DNA from: Pontibacter aquaedesilientis
GTDB lineage: Bacteria > Bacteroidota > Bacteroidia > Cytophagales > Hymenobacteraceae
Assembly (NCBI RefSeq): GCF_014773225.1
Contig: NZ_JACXAJ010000004.1
Span: 1-64,000, forward strand
Direction of reading: 5' to 3'
Length of the DNA: 64,000 bases
How positions within the stretch are numbered: the stretch's first letter is position 1; each line of letters opens with the position of its first letter. The position numbers and the translations under genes were made by a program. Positions 1-6,276 of the stretch are shown here, piece after piece. The notes below the pieces were generated by a model. It saw only the letters and a program-made list of their open reading frames with translations. It had not been told where the DNA came from and did not search any database.

Positions 1-42
1 AAGTTCGCATTAACCCGGACAGAAAAAGGGAAAACACCCTCG

Positions 43-126
43 ACCAACACCGTCCAGATGCCATTGGAGGAACCTTGCCGAGCACAGCGAGCCTCCAACG
101 AGACACCATCTGGACTAACGTTAGTG
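43..126 (+). repeat. attC-like site 1
   Basis: Outer ends are CCAAC (44-48) and GTTAGTG (120-126). The arm at 52-60 is perfectly complementary to 107-115 (9 bp), and 64-70 pairs with 92-98 (7 bp). At about 84 nt it is the longest site in the array. It closes a cassette whose gene lies mostly off the left edge; a TAA at 11-13 could be the stop of that gene, but this cannot be verified. Confidence 0.72.
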
Positions 127-134
127 CCAAGAGT

Positions 135-635
135 ATGAAAGAAAAAAACTTTGACCAAGTACACTTTCTGTGCAGCATTATAGAGCAATGTCCAGACAAT
201 TGCGTTGCGGAGTTACAGTGCAACTGGACATCAACCACCTATAGTGACAAAGAAATAGTAGAAATAAAAAAGTATCCTATTAACTCAATCCAAGACTGCA
301 AAACGGACAGGCAGGCAGAAGTTTTCAAATCTTCCCTATTTGACAGTTATAAGTATCAAGAACCACAATTTGGGAAATTTACTGTTTGGAACGGCGGACT
401 TAATTTGCTGATTACGGATAAGAATAAAAATGCTATCATTGGAAATCTGAAAGAATTCTTTGACAACAGAGACGTATGTCATTGTCAAATTTATACGCTA
501 GAGAAACAAATTGCAGAATGCTATGACACGTTTTATCACAGCAAGCTTGACAGTGAAATATTCTCGTTCACGGAAGAAGAAAAACAAAAGTTCGGTGATA
601 ACGACATCGACATTTATTTTGACAAATTTGACTAA
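135..635 (+). CDS. Cassette 1: hypothetical protein, 166 aa
   Basis: No family recognised. The open frame extends left to position 75 and beyond, but that part lies inside the attC stem-loop, so the first ATG after the site (135) is the likely start; it gives MKEKNFDQVHFLCSI. The product looks cytoplasmic: no signal peptide or membrane segment, several Cys residues (a CxxxC near residue 19 and a CHC near residue 116), and an acidic C-terminus ending DIDIYFDKFD. It is the only gene of its cassette, and the next attC-like site begins 10 nt after the stop. No promoter of its own was seen, so expression may depend on an upstream integron promoter. Confidence 0.7.
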   Translation: MKEKNFDQVHFLCSIIEQCPDNCVAELQCNWTSTTYSDKEIVEIKKYPINSIQDCKTDRQAEVFKSSLFDSYKYQEPQFGKFTVWNGGLNLLITDKNKNAIIGNLKEFFDNRDVCHCQIYTLEKQIAECYDTFYHSKLDSEIFSFTEEEKQKFGDNDIDIYFDKFD

Positions 636-645
636 AAACGCCAAG

Positions 646-709
646 CACTAACAAGGTTCATAATTTAGGTTCGGCTATGCCTCCCCACATTATGCACGAG
701 ACGTTAGGT
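646..709 (+). repeat. attC-like site 2
   Basis: Ends are CACTAAC (646-652) and GTTAGGT (703-709), complementary in six of seven positions. The inner arm GGTTCATAAT (655-664) pairs with ATTATGCACG (689-698) apart from small mismatches. The outer and inner arms are nearly identical to site 5 at 3157-3224, with only the loop differing. Confidence 0.82.
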
Positions 710-738
710 AATATGAAAACAAACAGATAAGCACCCTG

Positions 739-1461
739 ATGAAGGTAATAAAAGCAAGCCTATTAATTAGTCTGTCATTGTTCTTAATCCCCCAACTGAG
801 CTATGGACAGGGGCAGGAGAAGGCGATAGGAGGAATGATTGCTATTTTCTTATCAATCCTCTTCGCCTTAACAGCCTTATCTGCATACTTTCTGGTAAAG
901 CTATACAACCAACGCCTTGGCTCAAGCAAAGTTAAAGCCATTCTGATCTCTTTAGTGTTGGTTTTCATAGGTACTCTAATCATACTTTTAAGCGGTCCTC
1001 ACCCAGATAATGCACAAGATCCTTATTCTCAAAAGGATGCCATGGAACGAAAAAATGTTGGTTACCTTATACTTATTCCCAATCTGTTAATTATGACAGC
1101 TGCTGTATTTATAAAATCATATGCCTCTTATGAAGCCTTGTTAGGAAGGTTGGACGAAGACAGAAGGGTCATCACTTGGGTAAGCCTGAAAAAAATCAAG
1201 ACGAATCAGGTTGAATTAGCTTATCACAAAGTGATGGATAAATGGCAGGGGCGATTTGACGATATATACAACTTTAGCCCTTATATGGATGGGAGAACGA
1301 GTCCTGTGCTTCGATTTGAAAACTTTGAAAGTGCTGCTGAAGATATAAGGAATACCTATGAACTTGAGAAGCTCAGGTTTGTAAGAAAAGGCAAGCTTAA
1401 GGCAGAATATAGAAGGCTTCTGAGTTCAGAGAAATCGACAGATAAAAATCAAATTACCTAA
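739..1461 (+). CDS. Cassette 2: hypothetical inner-membrane protein, 240 aa
   Basis: No family recognised. The N-terminus (MKVIKASLLISLSLFLIPQLSYGQ) looks like a signal peptide. Three further hydrophobic segments follow at about residues 31-53, 65-85 and 108-126. The C-terminal 100 residues are hydrophilic and charged and probably cytoplasmic. An ATG at 713 is followed at once by a stop, so 739 is the start. The stop codon TAA (1459-1461) lies inside the left end of the next attC-like site (ACCTAAC, 1456-1462), a compact arrangement typical of cassettes. Function unknown. Confidence 0.75.
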   Translation: MKVIKASLLISLSLFLIPQLSYGQGQEKAIGGMIAIFLSILFALTALSAYFLVKLYNQRLGSSKVKAILISLVLVFIGTLIILLSGPHPDNAQDPYSQKDAMERKNVGYLILIPNLLIMTAAVFIKSYASYEALLGRLDEDRRVITWVSLKKIKTNQVELAYHKVMDKWQGRFDDIYNFSPYMDGRTSPVLRFENFESAAEDIRNTYELEKLRFVRKGKLKAEYRRLLSSEKSTDKNQIT

Positions 1462-1509
1462 CAAAAGCTATAAGTTAGCTATGCCACCTTATAGCCCAGT
1501 ACGTTAGGG
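1456..1509 (+). repeat. attC-like site 3
   Basis: Ends are ACCTAAC (1456-1462) and GTTAGGG (1503-1509). The inner arm GCTATAAG (1467-1474) is a perfect complement of CTTATAGC (1488-1495). It is the shortest site of the array at 54 nt. Confidence 0.82.
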
Positions 1510-1559
1510 CAAAGAGGTAAAATACTGATTTCAACTTTCTACTACTTCTAAGGAAAAGT

Positions 1560-2489
1560 ATGACGAAAATTTACAAACGATTCCAAGTAAAAACACTACT
1601 GTTTCTACTGATTCTTCTCCCTGTCTTTTCCTGCCAGTCGTCTGAGGAAGCGCGTGTGAAAACACAGGAGGAGAACTTGGACCTAGTTACAGATTCTGTT
1701 AGCACGCCTGCAACAGAGCAAACCGCGAATGTAATGGAATATGAAGACGATGAGGTAGAGTTGCCGGAAGGCCCGCCTGATGTGCATTGCGGCAGGTTCT
1801 GGGTGAGTAATTACGCGTTACGGGGAAAGGGCGCAGATACGCAAACCGGATATGTAGTGGTGCATGCCGACCCCGCGTCTGCCGTTGTGGACAGCCTCAA
1901 CAAGGTCTTCAAACGTGCGGCCCAACAGCACCGTGTGGCCTTGGACAAAGAATACCGGCGGGGGCTCAAGCGCATGGCCGACATCGGGTCAAAGGACGAA
2001 CTCCAAAAGCTGCGGGTGACGGTGACGCCTTCCATCATCTTTGACAGGATTCTATATATAAGATATTCTTTTTTAGATAAATATGCTCCCGACCTGTCTC
2101 TTGTCGACTCTTCTACCGGGGAGCTATTCGATTTACAAACAGGCCGGAAGCTGGCTTTCGAGGACGTGTTCACGGAGGGGCTGAAAGACCTATGGCGGGA
2201 ACAGGTCAAGGAGCGCCTGCAGTATAGGTACGAAGTATCCGGGGAGCCGTTGGCGAAACTGATGCGGCAGGCCGAGCAGAAGTACACCCCCCATTTGCTG
2301 CGAAGTATGAGGCAAGGCTATGATGATGATGAAGCAGAGTGGGATGAGGAATGCATGGTGAGCTTCTGGTATTTTGAGCCAGATGGAAGCAGGAACACAA
2401 CCATTGATGTACCATTTGAAAGACTGAAGCCTTATATCAACAAGCCTTACCGGACCGATGGCCCCTGCCCGTGTGCGGAGAATTATTAA
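1560..2489 (+). CDS. Cassette 3: lipoprotein, 309 aa
   Basis: The leader peptide ends in a lipobox (LLPVFSC, Cys near residue 25), so the protein is probably a membrane-anchored periplasmic or outer-membrane lipoprotein. An acidic linker (about 28-72) precedes a folded region. The stretch STGELFDLQTGRKLAFEDVF (about 182-201) resembles the C-terminal part of RsiV/DUF3298-like proteins; this is a faint resemblance, not an assignment. It has the largest ORF in the array, and its middle part is more GC-rich than neighbouring cassettes, which suggests a different origin. The gap from 2490 to 2607 holds nothing else I can identify. Confidence 0.72.
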   Translation: MTKIYKRFQVKTLLFLLILLPVFSCQSSEEARVKTQEENLDLVTDSVSTPATEQTANVMEYEDDEVELPEGPPDVHCGRFWVSNYALRGKGADTQTGYVVVHADPASAVVDSLNKVFKRAAQQHRVALDKEYRRGLKRMADIGSKDELQKLRVTVTPSIIFDRILYIRYSFLDKYAPDLSLVDSSTGELFDLQTGRKLAFEDVFTEGLKDLWREQVKERLQYRYEVSGEPLAKLMRQAEQKYTPHLLRSMRQGYDDDEAEWDEECMVSFWYFEPDGSRNTTIDVPFERLKPYINKPYRTDGPCPCAENY

Positions 2490-2607
2490 AAGAAAGTTTT
2501 ACGTTAAACAGAAATAACATCAGGGTTGTTTTGCCCATCATAGGTTTTAGAAGTATTAAACATTTCATCCTTTAGCCTATCAACTATGAGCAGGAAGAAA
2601 ACCCTTG

Positions 2608-2673
2608 CCCTAACCCTGCACAGGCTTCATACTCGGCTGCGCCTCGTTCACAGCCTGTACAAATCCGTTGCCA
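2608..2673 (+). repeat. attC-like site 4
   Basis: Ends are CCCTAAC (2608-2614) and GTTGCCA (2667-2673). The inner arm CAGGCT (2621-2626) pairs with AGCCTG (2652-2657), extending outward with one mismatch. The centre carries GGCTGCGCC. Confidence 0.8.
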
Positions 2674-2686
2674 GTAATTGCTAAGT

Positions 2687-2932
2687 ATGAAAATAATTAG
2701 GCAGATAGATGTTTTTGATAATAAAACAGAAAGGCTAGTAGATGAGATTCTACTTTCTGACATAGACTTGGATGAACTTAAGAATATCATCCAAACTGAA
2801 GAGAGTGATTCTGCCTTGTATAATTGCTATGAAATTACGGGAAGCTTGAAAAAGTATTTTGAAGGCTTAGGTTATAGCTTCAAGGAAAATAAATACTCCT
2901 ACTATCTATGTTGTTACCAAGAAATTAAGTAG
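2687..2932 (+). CDS. Cassette 4a: hypothetical protein, 81 aa
   Basis: Small acidic protein without signal peptide or membrane segment. The sequence pattern (IDVFDNKT...LVDEILLSDIDLDELKNII...LYNCYEI) recalls short cassette-borne proteins of unknown function in Bacteroidota, but I cannot name a family with confidence. A TTG at 2678 would also open the frame, but it lies only 5 nt from the attC end, so ATG 2687 is preferred. It shares its cassette with the membrane protein 4 nt downstream. Confidence 0.65.
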   Translation: MKIIRQIDVFDNKTERLVDEILLSDIDLDELKNIIQTEESDSALYNCYEITGSLKKYFEGLGYSFKENKYSYYLCCYQEIK

Positions 2933-2936
2933 CACA

Positions 2937-3152
2937 ATGAAAACAATATCAAGTATGGCTTTCTTGCTGTTTAGCTTATTGATTTTCATAGCCTACTTTG
3001 GGTTGCTGTATGAGAAAATAGTTATGCCTCAGTTTAAAAACATGGGAACAGCAGGCTTTTTCTTCTGGGGCTTTTTTGTAGCTATTTTGCTTGCCCTTGA
3101 TGTTCTCATCGTTCGACAGTTTATCAAAAGGTTTAGAAATAAGAAAGAATAA
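2937..3152 (+). CDS. Cassette 4b: small two-helix membrane protein, 71 aa
   Basis: Two clear hydrophobic segments at about residues 7-27 and 40-62, with a basic C-terminus (RQFIKRFRNKKE) that should face the cytoplasm. It begins 4 nt after the stop of the preceding gene, so the two are probably co-transcribed and translationally coupled. Two-gene cassettes are less common than single-gene ones and often hold functional pairs; whether these two interact is unknown. Confidence 0.65.
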   Translation: MKTISSMAFLLFSLLIFIAYFGLLYEKIVMPQFKNMGTAGFFFWGFFVAILLALDVLIVRQFIKRFRNKKE

Positions 3153-3156
3153 CTTC

Positions 3157-3224
3157 TGGCAACAAGGTTCATAATTTAGGCTGCGGCTTCGCCTTGCCCA
3201 CATTATGCACGAGTAACGTTATGT
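3157..3224 (+). repeat. attC-like site 5
   Basis: Ends are TGGCAAC (3157-3163) and GTTATGT (3218-3224). The inner arm GGTTCATAAT pairs with ATTATGCACG as in site 2, with a different loop (CTGCGGCTTCGCCTTG). Confidence 0.8.
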
Positions 3225-3250
3225 GCAATAGAAGATTATAGATTGATGAC

Positions 3251-3565
3251 ATGGGACATAAGAAAGTATGTTTTAATTGCAGAAAGGCATTCAGCATCTA
3301 TAAGAATCCTTCAGATGAAATAAACCTTACATGTCCAGAATGCGGGAGTCTTACAACGTTGATTAATCACAAGTTTCGGCCACCAAAGAGTAGTGACATC
3401 AAGAAATGGAAAGTGGCTGAGTTTCTCAAGAACAATGGTTGCTTCTTTCATCATGTTTATGAAAAGCTTGAAGATGGGGGTTATGTGGTTGTACCTTATC
3501 CAGAAACTATGACAGAAGCGGTAGAATTTGTAAGAAAGTATAAGCAGAACACAAGCCCATACTAA
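3251..3565 (+). CDS. Cassette 5: zinc-ribbon protein, 104 aa
   Basis: Two CxxC knuckles, CFNC (residues 7-10) and CPEC (28-31), give a treble-clef or zinc-ribbon type metal site at the N-terminus. The remainder (KWKVAEFLKNNGCFFHHVYEKL...GGYVVVPYPETMTEAVEFVRKY) is a small alpha/beta region seen in other short proteins of unknown role. The start at 3251 follows the attC end by 26 nt. Nucleic-acid or protein binding is a plausible role for such a ribbon but is only inferred. Between 3566 and 3684 I see no gene. Confidence 0.7.
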   Translation: MGHKKVCFNCRKAFSIYKNPSDEINLTCPECGSLTTLINHKFRPPKSSDIKKWKVAEFLKNNGCFFHHVYEKLEDGGYVVVPYPETMTEAVEFVRKYKQNTSPY

Positions 3566-3684
3566 TGTATTTAGATTAACACGCTCTGAAAAAGCATCAT
3601 TATGATATAGAAAGGCTAAATGGATGTACCAGCTTACTTTTCCTCATATGGTATGCTTTAAATAAGTTGAAGTAAAACTAATAC

Positions 3685-3752
3685 ACATAACCCAGCCTAT
3701 AAGTTATGCTTCGGCTAAGCCTCGCACACCTTATCAGGCCAATCCGTTACCT
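3685..3752 (+). repeat. attC-like site 6
   Basis: Ends are ACATAAC (3685-3691) and GTTACCT (3746-3752). Inner arm GCCTATAAG (3695-3703) faces CTTATCAGGC (3730-3739); they pair fully if one C in the right arm is left unpaired, like the extrahelical bases known in attC sites. Confidence 0.82.
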
Positions 3753-3768
3753 GTCATAGAAATCATAA

Positions 3769-4227
3769 ATGAAAAATAGACTTCTGTTCCTGAACTTAAT
3801 ATTTATACTTGCATTAGCAGCATCGTGTGGACGGGAAGTCAAAGAAGATATTGCTGTCAAGGAGAGAATCGGAGAAATAGCAGAAAAAGTGCTTGTGGGT
3901 TCTACAGCCATACCTTTCAGCTTAGACAGTCTAACAAGCTATACTTGGGAAGAAGTTTATATCATTACTCCCTATACCCAGATTGACAGGGTGAAGCACA
4001 TTACCAGAGCAGACTTAAGTACAATAGAAGAAACAGGGATAGAATATGATGACGGAAAAAAAGTAATCGCCTTTATCAACAATGGGAAATTGACAAGCTA
4101 TGTGGATTTGCCAAGGGGCAGTGGTGACTTTGCTTACCTTCAAGATTCTATATTGCTGTATCCTTTTGGATCCGCTGAATTTAGAATGGTTAACAAGAAT
4201 GGTAGAGCAGTTGTAGAGAAAAATTAA
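3769..4227 (+). CDS. Cassette 6: lipoprotein, 152 aa
   Basis: The signal sequence ends in the lipobox ALAASC (Cys near residue 20), so the product is a probable lipoprotein. The mature part contains SLTSYTWEEVYIITPYT near residues 54-70, then mixed alpha/beta sequence and a basic tail. I do not recognise the family. It is the second lipoprotein in this array, which suggests that secreted or surface proteins are a regular cargo here. The start at 3769 is 16 nt past the attC end. Confidence 0.7.
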   Translation: MKNRLLFLNLIFILALAASCGREVKEDIAVKERIGEIAEKVLVGSTAIPFSLDSLTSYTWEEVYIITPYTQIDRVKHITRADLSTIEETGIEYDDGKKVIAFINNGKLTSYVDLPRGSGDFAYLQDSILLYPFGSAEFRMVNKNGRAVVEKN

Positions 4228-4237
4228 AAACTAAGTC

Positions 4238-4304
4238 AGGTAACACAGCACAGGCATCATGTTCGGCTAATGCCTCACCCATTGCCTGTCCGAGACCGTT
4301 AGAA
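4238..4304 (+). repeat. attC-like site 7
   Basis: Ends are AGGTAAC (4238-4244) and GTTAGAA (4298-4304). The inner arm CAGGCA (4251-4256) is complementary to TGCCTG (4283-4288). Confidence 0.8.
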
Positions 4305-4329
4305 AATATTTAATATAAAATCCTGTTTT

Positions 4330-4352
4330 AAAGTTACCATTATGGTAACTTT
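4330..4352. promoter_or_regulatory. Palindromic operator upstream of higBA
   Basis: AAAGTTACCAT (4330-4340) and ATGGTAACTTT (4342-4352) form an 11+1+11 perfect palindrome. It lies just upstream of the -7 box at 4359, covering where the -33 element would be. It is the likely site where the HigA antitoxin or the HigBA complex represses its own promoter. Confidence 0.72.
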
Positions 4353-4358
4353 TTTCTT

Positions 4359-4366
4359 TATATTTG
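4359..4366 (+). promoter_or_regulatory. Bacteroidota -7 promoter box for higBA
   Basis: TATATTTG matches TAnnTTTG exactly. The GTG start of higB is 18 nt downstream, so the leader would be very short. It shows that this cassette carries its own promoter. Confidence 0.65.
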
Positions 4367-4383
4367 AGTTCTAAAATAAAGAA

Positions 4384-4677
4384 GTGAGAGTAATAGCAAA
4401 ACGGACACTGCGGGATTTTTGGGAAAAACATGCTGATAGTGAGCAACAGCTAAAAGCTTGGTATAATGAGGCCGAGCAGGCGAATTGGACCTCCCCGAAT
4501 GACATAAAGAAAGACTACCCTTCAGCTAGCCTACTGGAGGACAACAGAATGGTCTTCAACATCAAAGGGAATAATTATAGATTAATCGTCAAAATCAACT
4601 ACAAGTATGGTATTGTTTGGATACGGTTCATTGGAACGCATGCTGAATATGACAAGGTTGACGCAACTAAAGTTTAA
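4384..4677 (+). CDS. higB: Cassette 7: HigB-type mRNA interferase toxin
   Basis: 97 aa, the usual length of type II HigB toxins (RelE superfamily), which cut mRNA on the ribosome. Typical blocks are present: an N-terminal basic helix (RVIAKRTLRDFWEKH), the WxxPNDIKKDYPSASLL segment, and the C-terminal strand pair with NYRLIVKINYKYGIVWIRFIGTHAEYD. The start codon is GTG at 4384; no ATG lies nearby. The antitoxin follows 10 nt after the stop, giving the toxin-first order characteristic of higBA. The frame is intact, so the pair is probably functional and may stabilise the cassette array. Confidence 0.88.
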   Translation: MRVIAKRTLRDFWEKHADSEQQLKAWYNEAEQANWTSPNDIKKDYPSASLLEDNRMVFNIKGNNYRLIVKINYKYGIVWIRFIGTHAEYDKVDATKV

Positions 4678-4687
4678 AGAATAAGAA

Positions 4688-5044
4688 ATGAATATCAAGT
4701 TAATAAAAACAGAAGAAGATTATCAATTGGCCCTGCAAAGGCTGGAGGAAATATTCGACGCGGAACCAGACACCCAAGACGGCGATGAACTGGAGGTGCT
4801 TTCGTTCCTGATTGACTCCTATGAAAAGGAACATTTCCCGATTGAAGCACCAGACCCGATTGAAGCGGTAAAATTTAGAATGGAGCAACTCGGAATTAAG
4901 CAGAAGGATTTAGCCCAAGTGCTGGGTTTCAAGAGTCGAGTAAGTGAGGTATTGAACAGGAAAAGAAAGCTCACGCTGGAAATGATAAGGAGTCTGCATA
5001 AGACCTTGAATATCCCGACAAACGTGCTTATTCAGGAGTACTAA
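4688..5044 (+). CDS. higA: Cassette 7: HigA-type antitoxin (XRE helix-turn-helix)
   Basis: 118 aa. The N-terminal half is acidic. The C-terminal half holds an XRE-family helix-turn-helix (about residues 66-110: QLGIKQKDLAQVLGF...VSEVLNRKRKLTLEMIRSLH). HigA proteins bind and neutralise HigB and repress the operon; the perfect palindrome at 4330-4352 is the obvious target. It is co-transcribed with higB. Length and order match the family. Confidence 0.88.
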   Translation: MNIKLIKTEEDYQLALQRLEEIFDAEPDTQDGDELEVLSFLIDSYEKEHFPIEAPDPIEAVKFRMEQLGIKQKDLAQVLGFKSRVSEVLNRKRKLTLEMIRSLHKTLNIPTNVLIQEY

Positions 5045-5057
5045 AAGTAAAACAATT

Positions 5058-5121
5058 TTCTAACACTGTATATACAAAATCCTTGCTCCGCTGCGGGTAA
5101 TGTATATACTAACCGTTGTAC
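5058..5121 (+). repeat. attC-like site 8
   Basis: Ends are TTCTAAC (5058-5064) and GTTGTAC (5115-5121). The inner arms are GTATATAC (5068-5075) and GTATATAC (5102-5109), complementary because the word is itself palindromic. Confidence 0.78.
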
Positions 5122-5143
5122 TTCATAGAAATTAATAGAAAGT

Positions 5144-5533
5144 ATGGTAGATGAGAAAACAAGTATAACTTCAATGCTGGCTCTCTTTCCCGCTTTCAAA
5201 AGTCAGTATGAAGAACATGTTAAATTCTGGAAAGGGGAAAACCCTTTTGGAATGGACATGGCTGAATTTTCCCATTTTGCCCTTGATATCATAGCAAAAG
5301 GCACAGATGAAGAGATTGAAAAGCTCGTGAATTTTGCTGAACAAATGATAACAGAAGGGAATGACGATGTAAATTATGCCATCAAATTCTTCTTCTTGGA
5401 AAATATTACGAACAGAAGCGGAGACAGGAGAATACCGCTGGCCAGATTTATAAATAGACTTAAACCCAAGTCTTATGAGTTCTGCCGAGAACTGGACAAG
5501 TTCTGGGGCACTAAAACGGAAGGAATAGATTAA
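5144..5533 (+). CDS. Cassette 8: hypothetical protein, 129 aa
   Basis: Acidic, probably helical, cytoplasmic protein without signal peptide. The layout (LFPAFKSQYEEHVKFWKGENPFGMDMAEFSHFALDII...GNDDVNYAIKFFFLENITNRS) resembles short helical proteins found next to toxins or in cassettes, but I cannot assign a family. The start at 5144 lies 23 nt after the attC end and the next site begins 10 nt after the stop, so it fills the cassette alone. Confidence 0.68.
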   Translation: MVDEKTSITSMLALFPAFKSQYEEHVKFWKGENPFGMDMAEFSHFALDIIAKGTDEEIEKLVNFAEQMITEGNDDVNYAIKFFFLENITNRSGDRRIPLARFINRLKPKSYEFCRELDKFWGTKTEGID

Positions 5534-5542
5534 AACTACGAA

Positions 5543-5606
5543 GTACAACACAATGCTTAAGTTACCTCGCTGACGCTTCGGCATCTTAAGCACGCGGCCG
5601 TTGGCA
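5543..5606 (+). repeat. attC-like site 9
   Basis: Ends are GTACAAC (5543-5549) and GTTGGCA (5600-5606). The inner arm TGCTTAAG (5554-5561) is a perfect complement of CTTAAGCA (5585-5592). Confidence 0.8.
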
Positions 5607-5667
5607 CGTATAAAAGTTAAAAAGGATAAAAATTGAATTTATTCGTATATTTTCAAAAAGTTTAGAT

Positions 5668-5907
5668 ATGGCAGCTATAAAGGAAGATTTGCATAAACTG
5701 ATTGATACAACTACTGATGAAAAATTATTAGAAGACATCTTCATGATTCTATCCAGTAGAAGAAATTACAAAGAAGGAAGCCTTTGGACCAGCTTAACAG
5801 AAGCACAGAAACAGGAAGTTTTAGCAAGTGAGAGCGAAATTGGTAACAAATCCGCCTGGATATCTCAGGAAGAGATGAAAAGAAGAAGCTCTAAATGGCT
5901 CAGATAG
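5668..5907 (+). CDS. Cassette 9: antitoxin-like protein, 79 aa
   Basis: Small charged protein with the shape of ParD/RelB-type antitoxins that accompany RelE/ParE toxins: an N-terminal helix (KEDLHKLIDTTTDEKLLEDIFMIL), then a toxin-binding tail with WISQEEMKRR. The downstream toxin reading frame (5895) overlaps its last 13 nt, the usual coupling for such pairs. The antitoxin frame is intact while the toxin is interrupted, so the gene may survive only as a solitary antitoxin. Confidence 0.72.
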   Translation: MAAIKEDLHKLIDTTTDEKLLEDIFMILSSRRNYKEGSLWTSLTEAQKQEVLASESEIGNKSAWISQEEMKRRSSKWLR

Positions 5908-6188
5908 TCTGGAATAAGCGGGCAAGCAAACAATTAGCTGACTTACAAGACTATCTGCAGCAGGAATTTGGAGAAAAAGCAGCGCAAACATTTACATACA
6001 GAATATTCCAGTTTTTAGAACTACTCGTTAAGTACCCTCAAATAGGAACACTGGAAAGCCCTTAAAAAGATATTAGAGGGTTTTTGCTGCACAGACACAC
6101 TACAATTCTTTATAATCAGAAAGAACAAACTATCTACATTCTCGCTTTATTCGATAACAGGCAAAATCCTCAGAAGAAGACAGTCTGA
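5895..6188 (+). pseudogene. Cassette 9: RelE/ParE-family toxin interrupted by an in-frame stop
   Basis: From ATG 5895 the frame reads MAQIVWNKRASKQLADLQDY..., a typical RelE/ParE start, and runs 56 codons to TAA at 6063-6065. The same frame continues without further stops to TGA at 6186-6188 and encodes the expected C-terminal half (KDIRGFLLHRHTTILYN...IYILALFDNRQNP). The full length of 97 codons fits the family. A single base change to a stop codon therefore removes the C-terminal strands that carry most active-site residues in this superfamily. Recoding or a sequencing error are alternatives, but a nonsense mutation is simplest. Confidence 0.82.
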
Positions 6189-6199
6189 AAAATAACAGG

Positions 6200-6265
6200 T
6201 GCCAACCCAATTCAGCCTTTATGCTTGGCTCAGCCACGCCCATCGGCTGCACAAGTCCGTTAAAC
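6200..6265 (+). repeat. attC-like site 10 (last in array)
   Basis: Ends are TGCCAAC (6200-6206) and GTTAAAC (6259-6265), the latter a perfect GTTRRRY. The inner arm CAGCC (6213-6217) pairs with GGCTG (6245-6249). No further attC-like site is visible to the right, so this marks the distal end of the array. Confidence 0.78.
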
Positions 6266-6276
6266 CCCAAAATTCC

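Larger units (their letters stand above)
43..6265 (+). mobile_element. Integron-type gene-cassette array (nine complete cassettes, no integrase in window)
   Basis: Nine consecutive modules, all transcribed left to right, each end in a 54-68 nt imperfect inverted repeat closing with [AC]CGTT plus three or four bases. The repeats sit at about 43-126, 646-709, 1456-1509, 2608-2673, 3157-3224, 3685-3752, 4238-4304, 5058-5121, 5543-5606 and 6200-6265. Arms pair within each site but the arm sequence differs between sites, while outer ends keep (N)AAC and GTT. That is the layout of integron attC recombination sites (R''-L''-loop-L'-R'). The array is AT-rich, and I found the word GGTATA/TATACC only once in it, although the word is common in the flanking core. 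Because cassette ORFs point away from the attI end, an integrase gene would be expected left of position 1. Without it in view, an array lacking an integrase is equally possible. Confidence 0.8.

Noticed and set aside
75-134. Longer N-terminus of the first cassette protein
   Set aside because: The extension translates the attC stem-loop; the ATG at 135 just after the site is the natural start. The same reasoning applies to 6199-6276 before the DUF1801 gene.
43-6265. Reading the palindromes as REP/BIME elements or plain terminators
   Set aside because: They lack terminal T-runs, keep AAC and GTT ends while the arms vary, have near-constant length, and flank one-directional small genes. This fits attC better, although a final model search is needed.
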